Program-made: the position numbers and the translations under genes
In this document: piece by piece, positions 11,094-21,130 of the stretch
How the letters are laid out: the number at the start of each line of letters is the position of its first letter
Numbering within the stretch: position 1 is the stretch's first letter
Notes under the pieces: generated by a model
Database searches by the model: none
What the model saw: the letters and a program-made list of their open reading frames with translations, nothing else
What the model was told of the DNA's origin: nothing
Assembly: GCA_027924585.1 (NCBI GenBank)
Contig: BSBM01000386.1
Location: forward strand, 2,280,001 to 2,344,000
Reading direction: 5' to 3'
Origin: Larix kaempferi
Taxonomy: Eukaryota > Streptophyta > Pinopsida > Pinales > Pinaceae
DNA: 64,000 nt

Positions 11094-13107
11094 GGAACAA
11101 AACTAAGTGATGTGGACGAAGTCTTGTTAAAAAGAACTCAAAAACCCTCAGGCAACCGAGTGTGCGAAAGGGGGGGTAGGAAAAGACAAGGCTCACAGGC
11201 CAAAAGAGCAAGCTCAAAAAACTATATTGAGGCCGCTGCCACAGTAAGCGAGTTGTGCAACAAAACGGCCAGAATGCCAACAAGAAGCCCTACAAATAAA
11301 AAGACCCTCTACAAGATAGTAAGCAAAACCTCCTAACTAAGAGCTGGAGACCTCAACAAATTGTATCCTTCACAAGGTGATGAAATCCAAGTCGAACAAT
11401 ACAAAATGAGAGACCAATAATGGAAGGATATCCCTCTACCGAAAGGGATCCTGGGTAAAGAGCCCTAGAAGAAAATTCATTAAGCTACCTCGTTCATGAC
11501 ACGTTGGAAAAGGTTTTCGGCGCTTCTGCCTTATCACCCTTGCATTACTATGAATACAAGGAAGACAATGATCGATGTTGCCTTAGGGCTAAGTGGAGTG
11601 CGGCATTCCACAGAGTCCGTCTGATTCTCAATCTCGCGGCGGTTTAACCCCTGAAAGTTAAAAACAGTCAGGAGGCCCCTCCACAAACTAGTGTATGACC
11701 GTGTCAATAAATACTAGAGGATTTAAGTTCCCTAAAGACAAAGACTATGTCTCAGATGAAAAATTACAAGGGAGAATTATTTTGATGCCTATCCTCGGTG
11801 TCCTACCTAACTACCAAATTCTTTTGATTTCCTCAAGTGAGGTTAATATTGGTTTAGTTAGGGAGATTAATTTTAGAGGTTGTCTTACACAATCGGGTTA
11901 TGGAAGTTCAACTTGATGATGTTGTGACAACTCAAACCATGCAAATGAAGATGAATCGAAATGAGCCTTTCTCTTCGATGAACACTAGCTAAAGTAAGGA
12001 AGAATTCTTTATGTTCCCAATATGTACAACCCAATGCACATGCAATTTTATTTCTTTTCAAAATGATAGAAGGAAGTAAAATATGCACCCAAGACTAACC
12101 CAAATTAATGAAAAAGTTCTTCATATGAACACCAAACATAATGATTCTAATCCATTTCCTATCTTTTCACACTTGAAAAAGACACATACAAGCTATGGAA
12201 AGCAGGATTCCACAAATGCTTCCAATCAAATGCAATACAAAGAGAAGAACCTAATAATATTGTCTAACTCAAATGCACATAAATATGAGACAAGCATTTC
12301 TTCTTCTTATGAATTTGAGACCAAGAATTGCAAATGATCAAATTAAAGAAAGAAGAATACCTATGTGTTTCAATTTCATGAATATGGTAAAAGAATGACA
12401 AAATCAAGCTTCTCTTTGCACCAAAGCGGAGACAATGAATCAATCTTTCCCTACAATCATTAGATAGGATGTAAAGGAAATAAGATGCCAAGAAATCCAA
12501 ACACACCAAACCAAAAATGATCTCAAAAACTTAATATGGGTCAAAACGACCGTAGGATGCACGATTCATGGCCCCCCCCAGGCCATGAGGGGGAATTGTT
12601 TTTTCAATTTTGATGTTCATTTGATCAAATCTAACGCACAAAGAATTCCTAAAAATGCAAGTAGTGTAGTGTGATCACACAGTTCACAGAGGTCTAGCCA
12701 TAATCAATATAGAGAGAATAAAGCAGCCAATCAGGAACCAAGTGAAAACAACCACACAAAAACCAAAAAAAATACTTTTTCAGGAACTACCGTGGGTCTG
12801 CAAGCAGCCGAGGCGCGGTACTAAGATACTATCGCGCTCTAGCAGAGTATAAGGGCGCAGTACTGTAGTAACTATCGCCCTGTAAGCAGTGTCGGGGGCG
12901 CGGTAGTGTCTGAACAGGGGGAAAGAGGCAGAATTTTGAGAAAAGATTTTGACTTTTCAAGGGTTTGCCAACCCAGAGGACTTACTAATCTGTAACAGAA
13001 GTCTAATGCAGAGAACAGGGAAGTGAATGAGGGTAAAAGAACGCAATTCTTACAATCAATGAGTGAAATTGAAAGCAAACTTCACAAGCAAAGAAAATTG
13101 ATTCAAG
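11094..13107 (-). other. Inner element 5' leader
   Basis: About 2 kb between the primer-binding site and the gag start. No frame of coding quality. It contains three GC-rich hairpins at 12786-12907 (listed separately) and a C8 run near 12572. A long leader is normal in Tat-like elements and could hold dimerisation and packaging signals. Confidence 0.6.
12786..12907. promoter_or_regulatory. Three GC-rich hairpins in inner element leader
   Basis: Three consecutive inverted repeats share one theme: ACTAYCG.. on the left and ..CGCRGTAST on the right. They are 12786-12822 (ACTACCGTG with CGCGGTACT), 12828-12864 (ACTATCGCGCTCT with AGGGCGCAGTACT, imperfect) and 12871-12907 (ACTATCGCCC with GGGCGCGGTAGT). 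The same module recurs in the LTRs. Position a few hundred bases after the 5' LTR suggests a cis signal in the RNA, which is inference. Confidence 0.6.
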
Positions 13108-13125
13108 TCCCCAACGGAGTCGCCA
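13108..13125 (-). promoter_or_regulatory. Primer-binding site of inner element
   Basis: On the minus strand it reads TGGCGACTCCGTTGGGGA, starting 5 nt after the CA end of the 5' LTR. The TGGCGACTC..GGGGA form is typical of Tat/Ogre-type gypsy elements, usually assigned to tRNA-Arg; that assignment is from memory. Confidence 0.78.
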
Positions 13126-13130
13126 GTTTT

Positions 13131-14114
13131 TGTTGTAGATATTTCTCCCTACGGATAGGTAGAAACTCTCTTAGGATAAAGCAGGATGCACTGACTCTAT
13201 GCCAAGACAAAAAGGAAAAAAATGCTACCTTGAGTTCCTGAACTAATCTTCACAACAAGATTAAATGCATTCAGAAGAGATGAAAGACATAACTCACCTT
13301 CCAATTCGACGTTTGTTCCGCTTCTAGCTCTTGATCCCAAAGCTCCAATGTAGAACCTGTTGAAATCAAACAAAGGATGAGCATGCAAGCCTCCAAATAC
13401 CTTGAAGCAAATATTAAGTTCAAATTTAAACTAGATACATTTCATATCGAAGATCCATACAATACACATGAAATGGGAAAAACAAGACAAGTTATCTTAT
13501 ATTACAAACTTGAAGAGTGCTTACAAAAGTTGCTTGATATCCAAGCCAATCCTCCAGCTCCAAGTGCTTCCTCTAGCTATCTCTGTAGAAGTCTGAAGAT
13601 CATAGGTTTGATGCCCCAAAAGTCCTTTTTCTTGGCTCATGGAATACCTCTCTCTTATAGCATGTGGGAAGGTTAACCAACAAGAGAGAAGTGTGGATCT
13701 ATGGAGTGTTTAGTGGATCAGGCCAGCTAAACAGAGAGGGGAGTTGAGATCGAATCAGAGGTAGCAATCCCAATGATATCTCTCGAAAGTCAAGATCCCA
13801 AAATCCAAGGCAAAAGGTTAATTTTGGACTACCGCGCCCCTACCACTGAGCATAACGCGGTAGTACCGCGCCCCAGAGGAGGAGCAAGGCGCAGTAGTGT
13901 TGATTACCGTGCCCCTGTAGATGTGTAGGGAGCGGTAGTGCTCACAAACAGGGCTAAGTTGGGTTGGCAGATGGCAGAAAAAGGTTTTGCTTTCAGTGTT
14001 CAGTCAGTGTTTTTCACTCTGAATGTTCAGATGATCTTTAAGGGAAACTGCCGTTTAGGTCGCTAATGCAAGGATGTGACACTAATACGTAATGTGTAAT
14101 ATTGAGGTATAACA
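13131..14114 (-). repeat. Inner element LTR, right copy (5' LTR in its own orientation)
   Basis: 984 bp with TG..CA ends, followed by the duplication ctgag at 14115-14119. It holds three GC-rich hairpin modules at 13828-13944, the first a perfect 9 bp stem, ACTACCGCG with CGCGGTAGT (13828-13836 and 13856-13864). The other two are ACCGCGCCCC..GGCGCAGTAGT and ACCGTGCCCC..GGAGCGGTAGT. Confidence 0.93.
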
Positions 14115-14119
14115 CTGAG

Positions 14120-15660
14120 CTGGGTGCAGCTCAGAAAAAGAGGTAATTTTGTCTAAGTGTTGAGGGTGTTGCGAAGTTGTGCGCCGCATCCGAATTTGGG
14201 AAGCACCGCGAAGACCAGCGCTGCGAGGAAGCAGTGCTGCGAAGCAATCAGGCCGTGTGGATCCAGCAAAGCGGAATGCTGGACAAGGATCAGGTGCAGG
14301 TACCGGATGGACCAGTAGTGGTCTAATTTTGGAAAGATGCTCCCAGAGTGCCGAGTGGTGGGCACGAGAAAATCAGGAAGGCGGCCAATTCACGAGTTTG
14401 TTAAGGAAAGGACAGCTCAGGGAAAGCGATCGCTTGGCACACCTAGTGGGAAAAACCGTTAGAGATGAACGGTTCAGTGAAAGCGATCTATTGGCACGCA
14501 TGCGATAGGAAGGCCGATAGCGACAGAAGGAAGACGTGGAGAACTGCCACGATGAAGTAGACGCTACCAGATGCCAGCAAGCCAGTTTAGGGAAACCGGC
14601 ACAGTTTTGTAAATCCTAAGGGTTTTTGGGTTAGGTCTTCGGCATTGTAAAGACATGACCTTTGGGCATGATCTACTTAAGAAGACAATTTTGTAAGGGA
14701 TGGGGTTACTCTTTACTTTTGATGTTACAATTTTGGATTGTGGTATTGTAAAATCTCTTGAGCTGAGAAGATTGTAAAGGCTCTGTAGCTGTGTGCGCAG
14801 AGACCTATCTGAGAGGAAGGAGAGTCTGCAGCTGAGTGCGCAAACTAAGAACGGTTGTCCCCATCCCTTTTAAATAAATATATTACCAACCATTCTTGTG
14901 GACGTAGCTTCCCACCCGAGGGAGTGAACCACATTAAATATTGTGTTGTGCGATTGTGCTTTATGAATGAATTCCTATCTGTATTTTCTGTAAATGAATG
15001 TCTAGATGTTTCTTTGCATGCTGTTATGAGAGAGCTTTGATATGCATTTTCCTTCAGAAGAGTATGGAGATGATATGTTAAGTTCCGTATGAACAGATGA
15101 ATGATGAACATTTAGTGTTGTGTTTGAAGACAGTAAATCAGTCATTTAGTTAAACACTCTCCTATACCCATAAAAGAATGCTTAACAGTTGGATTGTATA
15201 GTCATATATTTTCAAATCGCAGTACCCCGACTTAACGAATGAATGTAAGAAGAATAGTTAGTTAAGCGCCTGAACGAGTGGATGAGTGATATTCGTTTCG
15301 GTGCCTTAAGTGTCTTCAAGATAATCCAAGTATAGAATAAAGCTGCATTGTTCGTAGCTTTAGGAGAAGTCCCGCAATAGAAGAACATAGTGGTGCGGAC
15401 CGCAGCGTTTCCCATCGTTGCGTAGTCTCACCTCACAGCACGTACCCCCTGTTGTGCTGCACAGTATGTCTGTCCAAGCAACTTATCACTTACTGTGGAA
15501 ATCTGATTCCACAGTACCCCATAGATACACCTCGGGTGAGACCTCAACCTGCTTGCAGGTTGTTGCCGAAAGGGCCAGTGCGAAGGGGTTTTGTTGGTCA
15601 AAGGGAAACCGCGAAGAACCTGGGTCTTATAGAAAACCTATGGGTCAGTTATAGCCAACA
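14120..15660 (+). repeat. Outer element 5' LTR, second part
   Basis: Continues the LTR begun at 5379 and ends ..AGCCAACA at 15660; total 5' LTR about 1,601 bp. A TATA-like TTTAAATAAATATATT lies near 14869, and GAATAAAG near 15334 could be a polyadenylation signal, which would put the transcription start and the R region between them. This placement is inference. The stretch contains many CTGCG/GCGCAG words. Confidence 0.92.
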
Positions 15661-15662
15661 AA

Positions 15663-15680
15663 TGGTTTCGTTTCCACGCT
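15663..15680 (+). promoter_or_regulatory. Candidate primer-binding site of outer element
   Basis: Two bases after the LTR end the sequence reads TGGTTTCGTTTCCACGCT. It begins with TGG, as required to pair with a tRNA CCA end, but I cannot name the tRNA. Confidence 0.55.
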
Positions 15681-15889
15681 AGAATCCGTGATGAGTTGCA
15701 ATCATGATGTGTGACAAAGAATACCAGTTCCCGAAAGGCTCTGACAACTGGCATCCTGAAAAGACAGAAATCCAAGCTTGGTAGGACAAGACCAGAAGAG
15801 ACTTTGCAAGGAAAGAGAATAGACATCCATGTCTATCTGACACACAGTGGTCGGATAGATATCTATGGGAAGATATCCATGATATTTTC

Positions 15890-16216
15890 TTGGCATCATT
15901 TCCAAACGAGCTGCATGCGTGGATCTTGCGGCTCGCAGAAAAGAAAACTTGTTTTCAAGGACGAGTTCCTATAGAGTGGACTCCTGAGCTCATAGTGCAG
16001 CTCAAAGCAATAGACAGCCCATTGACACGCGCAGTTTATTTTTGGGTCGATCATATGCTAGAAGGCTTCGTAACAGAATTTGTTGTAGACACACTCAAAT
16101 CCTATAGCCAAGCAGAAGCATACTTTTTCGGAGGTTTCCAAGGTAAGTTGTTGAACAATATCAGTCTATACATTAAGATGTTGTTAGCTGAGAAAGGTGT
16201 TTTAAGAATGCAGTAA
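15890..16216 (+). pseudogene. First frame of outer element, probable Gag N-terminal region
   Basis: A 108-codon plus-strand frame opens about 230 bp after the LTR and ends at TAA 16214. It contains a Trp/Leu-rich helical stretch (HAWILRL, then FWVDHML and FVVDTLKSY) but no motif I can assign. It lies where Gag should begin, and the recognised Gag part follows after two frame changes. It may be a matrix-like N-terminus or an accessory frame. The start is the first ATG of the frame; no coding evidence beyond position and openness. Confidence 0.4.
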
Positions 16217-16232
16217 TATTCTTAAGTTTGTC

Positions 16233-17450
16233 ATGGTAAACAGTATACATAGTGATTCTGACGAAGATACCCATAATCTTAGAAGTGGAAAGAGGTATAA
16301 ATTTAATAAGAATCTCGGAGGCCCTAGACTCCATATTGATACCGAGATTCTGTGTAACCTTGACAACGAAGCCGCACCACCATTTAGCCCTGAGAACCCA
16401 CTGGTTGCAAAGACCGCATCACCTTTATCTCAAAACCCACCCGCTACGCATCCCACCCCACAGAATACTCAGCCCAGTACCTCTATCCTGATAAGCCAAT
16501 TTGTATTCACTACACAGAGCCCTTTACAGCAGCCGCGCACTAATTCGGGCACCCCACCACCTAGTAGCACAATGGAAAACACGGATATGAAGCTCCCAAT
16601 ATTCAAAGGAACTGTCCTAGAAGACCCTGATCAAAAATTGGTTTCTTTGTGAAGTCGTATGGAGTGTAAGACAAATCCAGGATGATGCAGTGAAGAGAGC
16701 ACAGCTCATCACCACTTTCAGGGACAGAGCTCTACATTGGTTCATGAAGTACTCTACCACATAGCTGCGAACCCTCGCAGAAATGAAAGATGCTCTTGTG
16801 GCAGAGTTTAAGAAATCCAAATCTGAATCCGAGTGTATAACCGAGATCAAAGAAATAAAGCAGAAACCGATTGAAATGGTTTGGAAGTTTGATCACAAGT
16901 TTAAGACCCTATTAGACCAAGTAAGCTTTGTTATAGCCCCGAAACAGCACGAGGAATGGTTCATTGATGTTCTGTTGCCCCATATTAGATTACCATTGAT
17001 GCAACAGAGGGTTACGCCACAGGAAGAGGCCTTAGAAATCGCAATGAAGCTAGAGGCTTCGCCGATTGGTGAGACTAGCTCTGGAATGTCTCAGATCCGG
17101 AACCAGCTGACCACCCTGACACTAGAGCTGCAAAGCATGAAGAATGGCAAAGAACAAAGGTATGAACCTAGACATGAGGTCTGGTGTACAAGTTGTAAAG
17201 GAGAAGGCCATGACCGGTAGCATTGCCCTTTATTCCGCGACTATCTTAACAATGGTGTGCCCAACCCACTAAATCAGAATCAGGCCCCATGGTGTGAAAT
17301 TTGTAGAACTACCGGACACCGACCTAAAGACTGCTATCTTATACATAAATATGTGAAAACACCTAAAAATTTATACTGCAATTTCTGTAAATCAGTTGGA
17401 CATGATGAATCCAACGGTTGTGCATATGAGCTAATGAATGAGAGAAAATG
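16233..17450 (+). pseudogene. Gag capsid region of outer gypsy element, frameshifted and with stops
   Basis: The first part (16233-16652) is acidic, then Pro/Ser/Thr-rich, ending in a segment around MKLPIFKGTVLEDPD that opens a retrotransposon Gag domain. The frame changes near 16650. Frame 1 from about 16660 carries the capsid core with the RALHWFMKYSTT motif, TAG at 16762, and the helix-rich DALVAEFKKSKSESE stretch typical of Retrotrans_gag domains. The first zinc knuckle (CTSCKGEGHDR..) is cut by TAG at 17218. Two further cysteine knuckles follow, CEICRTTGHRPKDC at about 17292 and CNFCKSVGHDESNGC at about 17377, then TGA at 17449. The protein would form the virus-like particle and bind element RNA in the cytoplasm. 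Confidence 0.8.
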
Positions 17451-17454
17451 AGAT

Positions 17455-18132
17455 ATGGACTCAATGAGAGGCGCTGGCTTGTACCGCGTAGAAGAAGATA
17501 ACCAGCCGAAACAAGAGAATGCACAATATGACCAAGGAGGATACAGAGGTCGTGTTGGATACCGCGGCAGAGGAAGAAATGCTAGCCTAGAGCAGGGAAG
17601 AGGCCGCGGCCAGGTCATTTGTTATAATTGTGGCCAGCTAGGTCACGTATCGAGAGATTGTGTTAACCCATGCACTACGTGCAATTATTGTAAATCATTT
17701 GAGCATGTTAATGAAAATTGCCCAGTGCTAGAGGTCGAAATGCATAAAAGAAGATGGACGAATGCACCAAACACGAACGTCCAGTGGATCGCAGTAGAGA
17801 AAAGACCATTAGACCTGAGCATCAATGTGGTCACGTGCAATGGCGCTCAGACAGGCCGCAATAGGGGAGAAGAAGCTTCCACGTCAAGGGAGGCTCACAC
17901 AAAGAAGTCTCCTCTTGAGACAGTATGGATAAGGAAAGCTCCGGGTAAAATACCTACTCTCGACCTACAAAAGAACAAGGAAGTCTTTATCGACGCGCGG
18001 GATACCTTCAAAGAGCCAGCAACAGAAACACAGAGGATCCCGTTGCGCAGTCAAGCACCGCATGTTGAAGACATGCCAGCGGCCTATGACAAAACAAGCA
18101 CTGCGGTGGATGTCAGCACCTCCATTGCGTAG
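17455..18132 (+). pseudogene. Nucleocapsid continuation with more zinc knuckles
   Basis: Same frame as the capsid core. After an Arg/Gly-rich stretch (GYRGRVGYRGRGR, roughly residues 30-45), which is a common RNA-binding composition, come CYNCGQLGHVSRDC (perfect CCHC) and a degenerate CNYCKSFEHVNENC. With the two knuckles before TGA 17449 and the broken one before TAG 17218 this makes five cysteine knuckles in a row, more than the one or two usual in plant gypsy Gag. The rest is a linker rich in Thr, Pro and Glu leading to the protease. Ends at TAG 18130. Confidence 0.75.
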
Positions 18133-18147
18133 TTCCTGCGAAGCTGC

Positions 18148-18700
18148 ATGAAGCTACTCAAAAGTGAAAATGCCATAGTAGAGCTGCAGAATCTCATAAA
18201 CCAGTATGAGCTGCAGACCGGAACAAAGACTTCTGATAGCGCAGTACATCACATAAGGAAGCATAAAAGAACAGGCCGAGAAATGAGACTTACCGCGCAA
18301 ATAAGAGATTTTGAAATGGATGAAGTCATCCTTGATCTGGGATCTGAAGTAAATGTCTTAACTAAGCAGACATGGCAGCAGATGGGTCGACCAAAGTTGT
18401 CATGGTCACCTATCCAGTTGAGAATGGCTAACCAAGAGAAAGTCATACCTTTTGGCCGGTTAGCTGACGTGATAGTCGACATCGATGGAGTCCAACGTCA
18501 TGCAGACTTTGAAGTTATCGAGATTGTGGATGATAGTCAGCCTTTTCCTGCACTGCTAGGAATTGACTGGGCTATGGATAACTTGGCTATTATCAACTTA
18601 AAAACAAAGAAGATGATATTTGAAGGCAAGCATCTTAGGTTCATCGCACCGTTGGATCCTACAAATGGTGACAGATACAGCGAGCCGATTCAGGAGGAAT
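18148..18700 (+). pseudogene. Retropepsin-type aspartic protease of outer element
   Basis: After a short helical lead the protease core starts near residue 52 of this frame. The active-site loop is VILDLGSEVNVL (Asp at 18334), a variant of the usual D-T/S-G-A with Leu after Asp. Further on is PALLGIDWAMDNLAIINLK, matching the ILGIDWL motif that forms the second half of the fold. It would cleave the polyprotein. The D-L-G loop is also seen in other plant gypsy proteases, so it is not evidence of loss by itself. The frame continues without a stop into the Gag-like domain. Confidence 0.8.
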
Positions 18701-18899
18701 CCAAGGCTCAAGACTTGGACAGACTATACCAGCTCACAGCGAACCAGGAAGATTACATTAATCCTACCACAAATGGCACACTCAGCTGGAGATTTTCCAG
18801 CTCCTGCGTCTCTGATTCGGAGGCAGGGCTGGAAAATTGGCAAAGCCGGATGCATGAAGTATCCGCACGAAGGTGCGCGCAGGTTACGAAATCACTGCA

Positions 18900-19824
18900 T
18901 TGGATCGGGAAGGAGGTAAGTCCTATTCCCACATATGATGGTTCTGCTAATGTTTATACTTTCATCCAAGAATATACTGCAGCTGTTGCAAATGAGCAAA
19001 GATTACCAGCATTGGATATGGCACTGTGCGACACACCTGCCAGATGGTGGAATGCCCACAAGCAGACATTGACCACTTGGGATCAATGCAGAATTAAGAT
19101 GCAGATTCAGTTTGCTGACTGGGTTACCTTACCCTTTGAGAAGTTTAATGGACAGACAGATCCTAGTCAACACATTGAAGTCTGTTCACAAGCATGGGTG
19201 GCAAGGCCACACACAGAATGGGTGCATCTATTTGTACATACGCTGGATGATGACATTCCAAAGAAATGGTACCTAGACCTGGAGTTGCGCAGAGAAACTA
19301 TGGATTGGGAAATGTTGACCGCCAACTTCCAGAAGGACTTCAGCTTTGAGGATGAGAATATGCTGATCCATGAGGCATTGCAAATAATTAAGGAACGCAT
19401 ATTCAGGGAAGACTGTCCTCACAGAAATATGACATTGGAGGAATTCTTCAGGGCAGATCATGTTCCTGCGCACCTACAGTCAGAATGGAAGAAACATGAA
19501 GAACACCTTATCGAGTGTTACAACCTAGCTGAGGACATCGATGATAGAAATGAAGATGATGACGATGATCCGCGCAACATAAACATACCAGAATCAAAGG
19601 GTGCGCGCAACGTAGAAGGACCTCCGTTAGAAATCCCAAATATGAGCGGACCAGTAAAAACACAGAAGGTGAATATTGGCACAAAAGAAGAACCGAAGTT
19701 CATAGCAATCAGAGATTATTGGGACGATCAGACTGTTGCAAACATCGCAGACACCTTGCATGAGTATCAAGAGATGTTTCTGACAAAATCTACAGAAATG
19801 AAAGGAATTCTGGGAGACCTATGA
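18900..19824 (+). pseudogene. Second Gag-like domain between protease and reverse transcriptase
   Basis: The same open frame goes on for about 370 codons after the protease. Its core looks like a retrotransposon Gag capsid domain: a YTAAVANEQRLPALDMAL helix, PARWWNAHKQTLTTW (the W-rich motif that in Gag precedes a conserved helix), then EWVHLFVHTLDDDIPKKWYL and WEMLTANFQKDFSFED. An acidic linker follows (EDIDDRNEDDDDD), then the lead-in to RT (YWDDQTVANIADTLHEYQEMF). In standard gypsy elements this space is a short connector. The domain could be a captured or duplicated Gag capsid, or an enlarged connector. The frame ends with TGA 19822, which has Leu before and Val-Met-Lys after in the same frame, so it looks like a decayed sense codon. 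Confidence 0.65.
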
Positions 19825-19827
19825 GTC

Positions 19828-21130
19828 ATGAAAATACCTTTGAATCCAGGCGCAAAGCCTGTAAAGAAGAGACCGTACAGACTAAATCCGTTCTACAAAG
19901 AAAGAGTACGCGCAGAGCTGGATAAGATGCTTGAAGCAGGAATCATTGAACCCATCGAGGAATCAGAGTGGATTAGTCCCATGGTCGTTCAAGACAAGAA
20001 AGCGAAGGGTGAGATCAGGATTTGTGTGGATCTCAGAAAATTGAATGATGCTTCCATGCATGACCCATTCCCTACTCCTTTCACATATGAAGTGCTTGAT
20101 AATGTTGGAGGGAATGAGGCATATTCTTTTACGGATGGTTTTTCGAGGTATCACCAGATAAGGATTGACCCCGCAGACAGGCATAAGACGACTTTTGCTA
20201 CACAATGGGGTCGTTCCAGTACACAGTAATGCATTTTGGCCTGAAGAACGCACCTGCCATATTTTCCAGAGTGGTCGTCGTAGCATTCAAAGAGTTTATG
20301 CATAAGTTTCTCGAAGCCTATTTTGATGATTGGACTATGTTTGGTCTATTGAAAAACCATTGTGCGAACCTCAGAATGATGCTTGAGAAGTGTCGACGGC
20401 ATCAGATTTCTTTAAATCTGAAGAAGTGTATTTTTTGTGTTCCTTATGGAATTCTACTTGGGCACATTGTTTGTAAGCAAGGACTGATGGTGGACCCTGC
20501 GAAGATTGCTATTATTGTGAACTTGCCAACACCAACTTCAATCAAGATGTTGCACTCTACTTTAGGCCATACTGGATACTACAGGAAATTTATAAAGGGT
20601 TACGCGCAGATAACCGCAGCAATGGAGAAGCTGCTAAAGAAAGACGCATCGTTCATTTGGAACACGGAATGTGAACAAGGTTTTGATACACTAAAAGAAA
20701 AGATGGTGACTGCGCCGATTATAGTCTTTCCAGATTGGATGAAGCCATTTCATGTCCATGTTCACGCATCATGCATTGCCTTGGGAATCGTATTAGCTCA
20801 GCCAGGGGAAGGAGGTATTGACCACCCTATTGCATTCTCGAGTAGGAAGCTCTCGACAGCAGAAAAGAACTATACTACTACCGAGAGGGAAGGCCTTGCA
20901 ATGGTATATGCCCTATAGAAATTTAGGCATTACTTGCTTGGTGCGCACTTCCTTATGTTCACTGACCATTCTGCGTTGAAATACTTGGTCAATAAGCCAG
21001 TGTTAGGGGGGCGCATATGCAGATGGCTGTTGCTATTCCAGGCATATGAATTTGAAATTATTTTTAAGCCAGGTAGACTGAACTTGGGACCTGATCATCT
21101 GTCAAGGATTGAGTCAGGAGAAGAGTCGAC
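19828..21130 (+). pseudogene. Reverse transcriptase and RNase H of outer gypsy element
   Basis: RT begins with KKRPYRLNPFYKERV and then IIEPIEESEWISPMVVQDKK and IRICVDLRKLNDA, the classic gypsy RT fingers. A one-base deletion in the G run at 20207-20210 shifts the frame; coding resumes in frame from about 20211 with the HFGLKNAPAIFSR motif. The catalytic YFDD is intact at 20319-20330. RNase H follows: FHVHVHASCIALGIVL (the first catalytic residue position reads H-A-S instead of the usual D-A-S), then AFSSRKLSTAEKNYTTTERE and MFTDHSALKYL. TAG at 20916 interrupts just before the FRHYLLG motif. The enzyme copies element RNA to DNA inside the particle. Connection and C-terminal motif end near DHLSRIESGE at 21117. 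Confidence 0.88.

Larger units (their letters stand above)
5439..14114 (-). mobile_element. Nested non-autonomous LTR retrotransposon (gag-protease only)
   Basis: Two 98%-length-matched LTRs (5439-6421 and 13131-14114) face the same way and begin TGTTGTAGAT on the plus strand. The duplication ctgag flanks the element at 5434-5438 and 14115-14119. The primer-binding site lies left of the right LTR and the purine tract lies right of the left LTR, so the element reads on the minus strand. Its only coding sequence is a nucleocapsid-like Gag joined to a retropepsin. I find no RT, RNase H or integrase. It is therefore a non-autonomous derivative that would need enzymes from a partner element. The primer site and the AGGGGGCATC purine tract resemble Tat/Ogre-type gypsy elements. 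LTRs differ at about 40 positions, mostly transitions, plus one 1 bp indel. Confidence 0.93.

Noticed and set aside
10423-11336. Plus-strand frames opposite the gag-protease gene, and minus-strand frames at 10499-10909 and 10885-11283
   Set aside because: Shadows of the minus-strand gag frame, which alone has zinc-knuckle and protease motifs.
15663-15680. Naming the primer tRNA of the outer element
   Set aside because: The sequence starts with TGG but I cannot match it to a tRNA from memory with confidence.
14179-15682. Frames within the outer LTR, repeated near 26075-27640
   Set aside because: LTR sequence, not genes; similarity of the two sets reflects the LTR pair.
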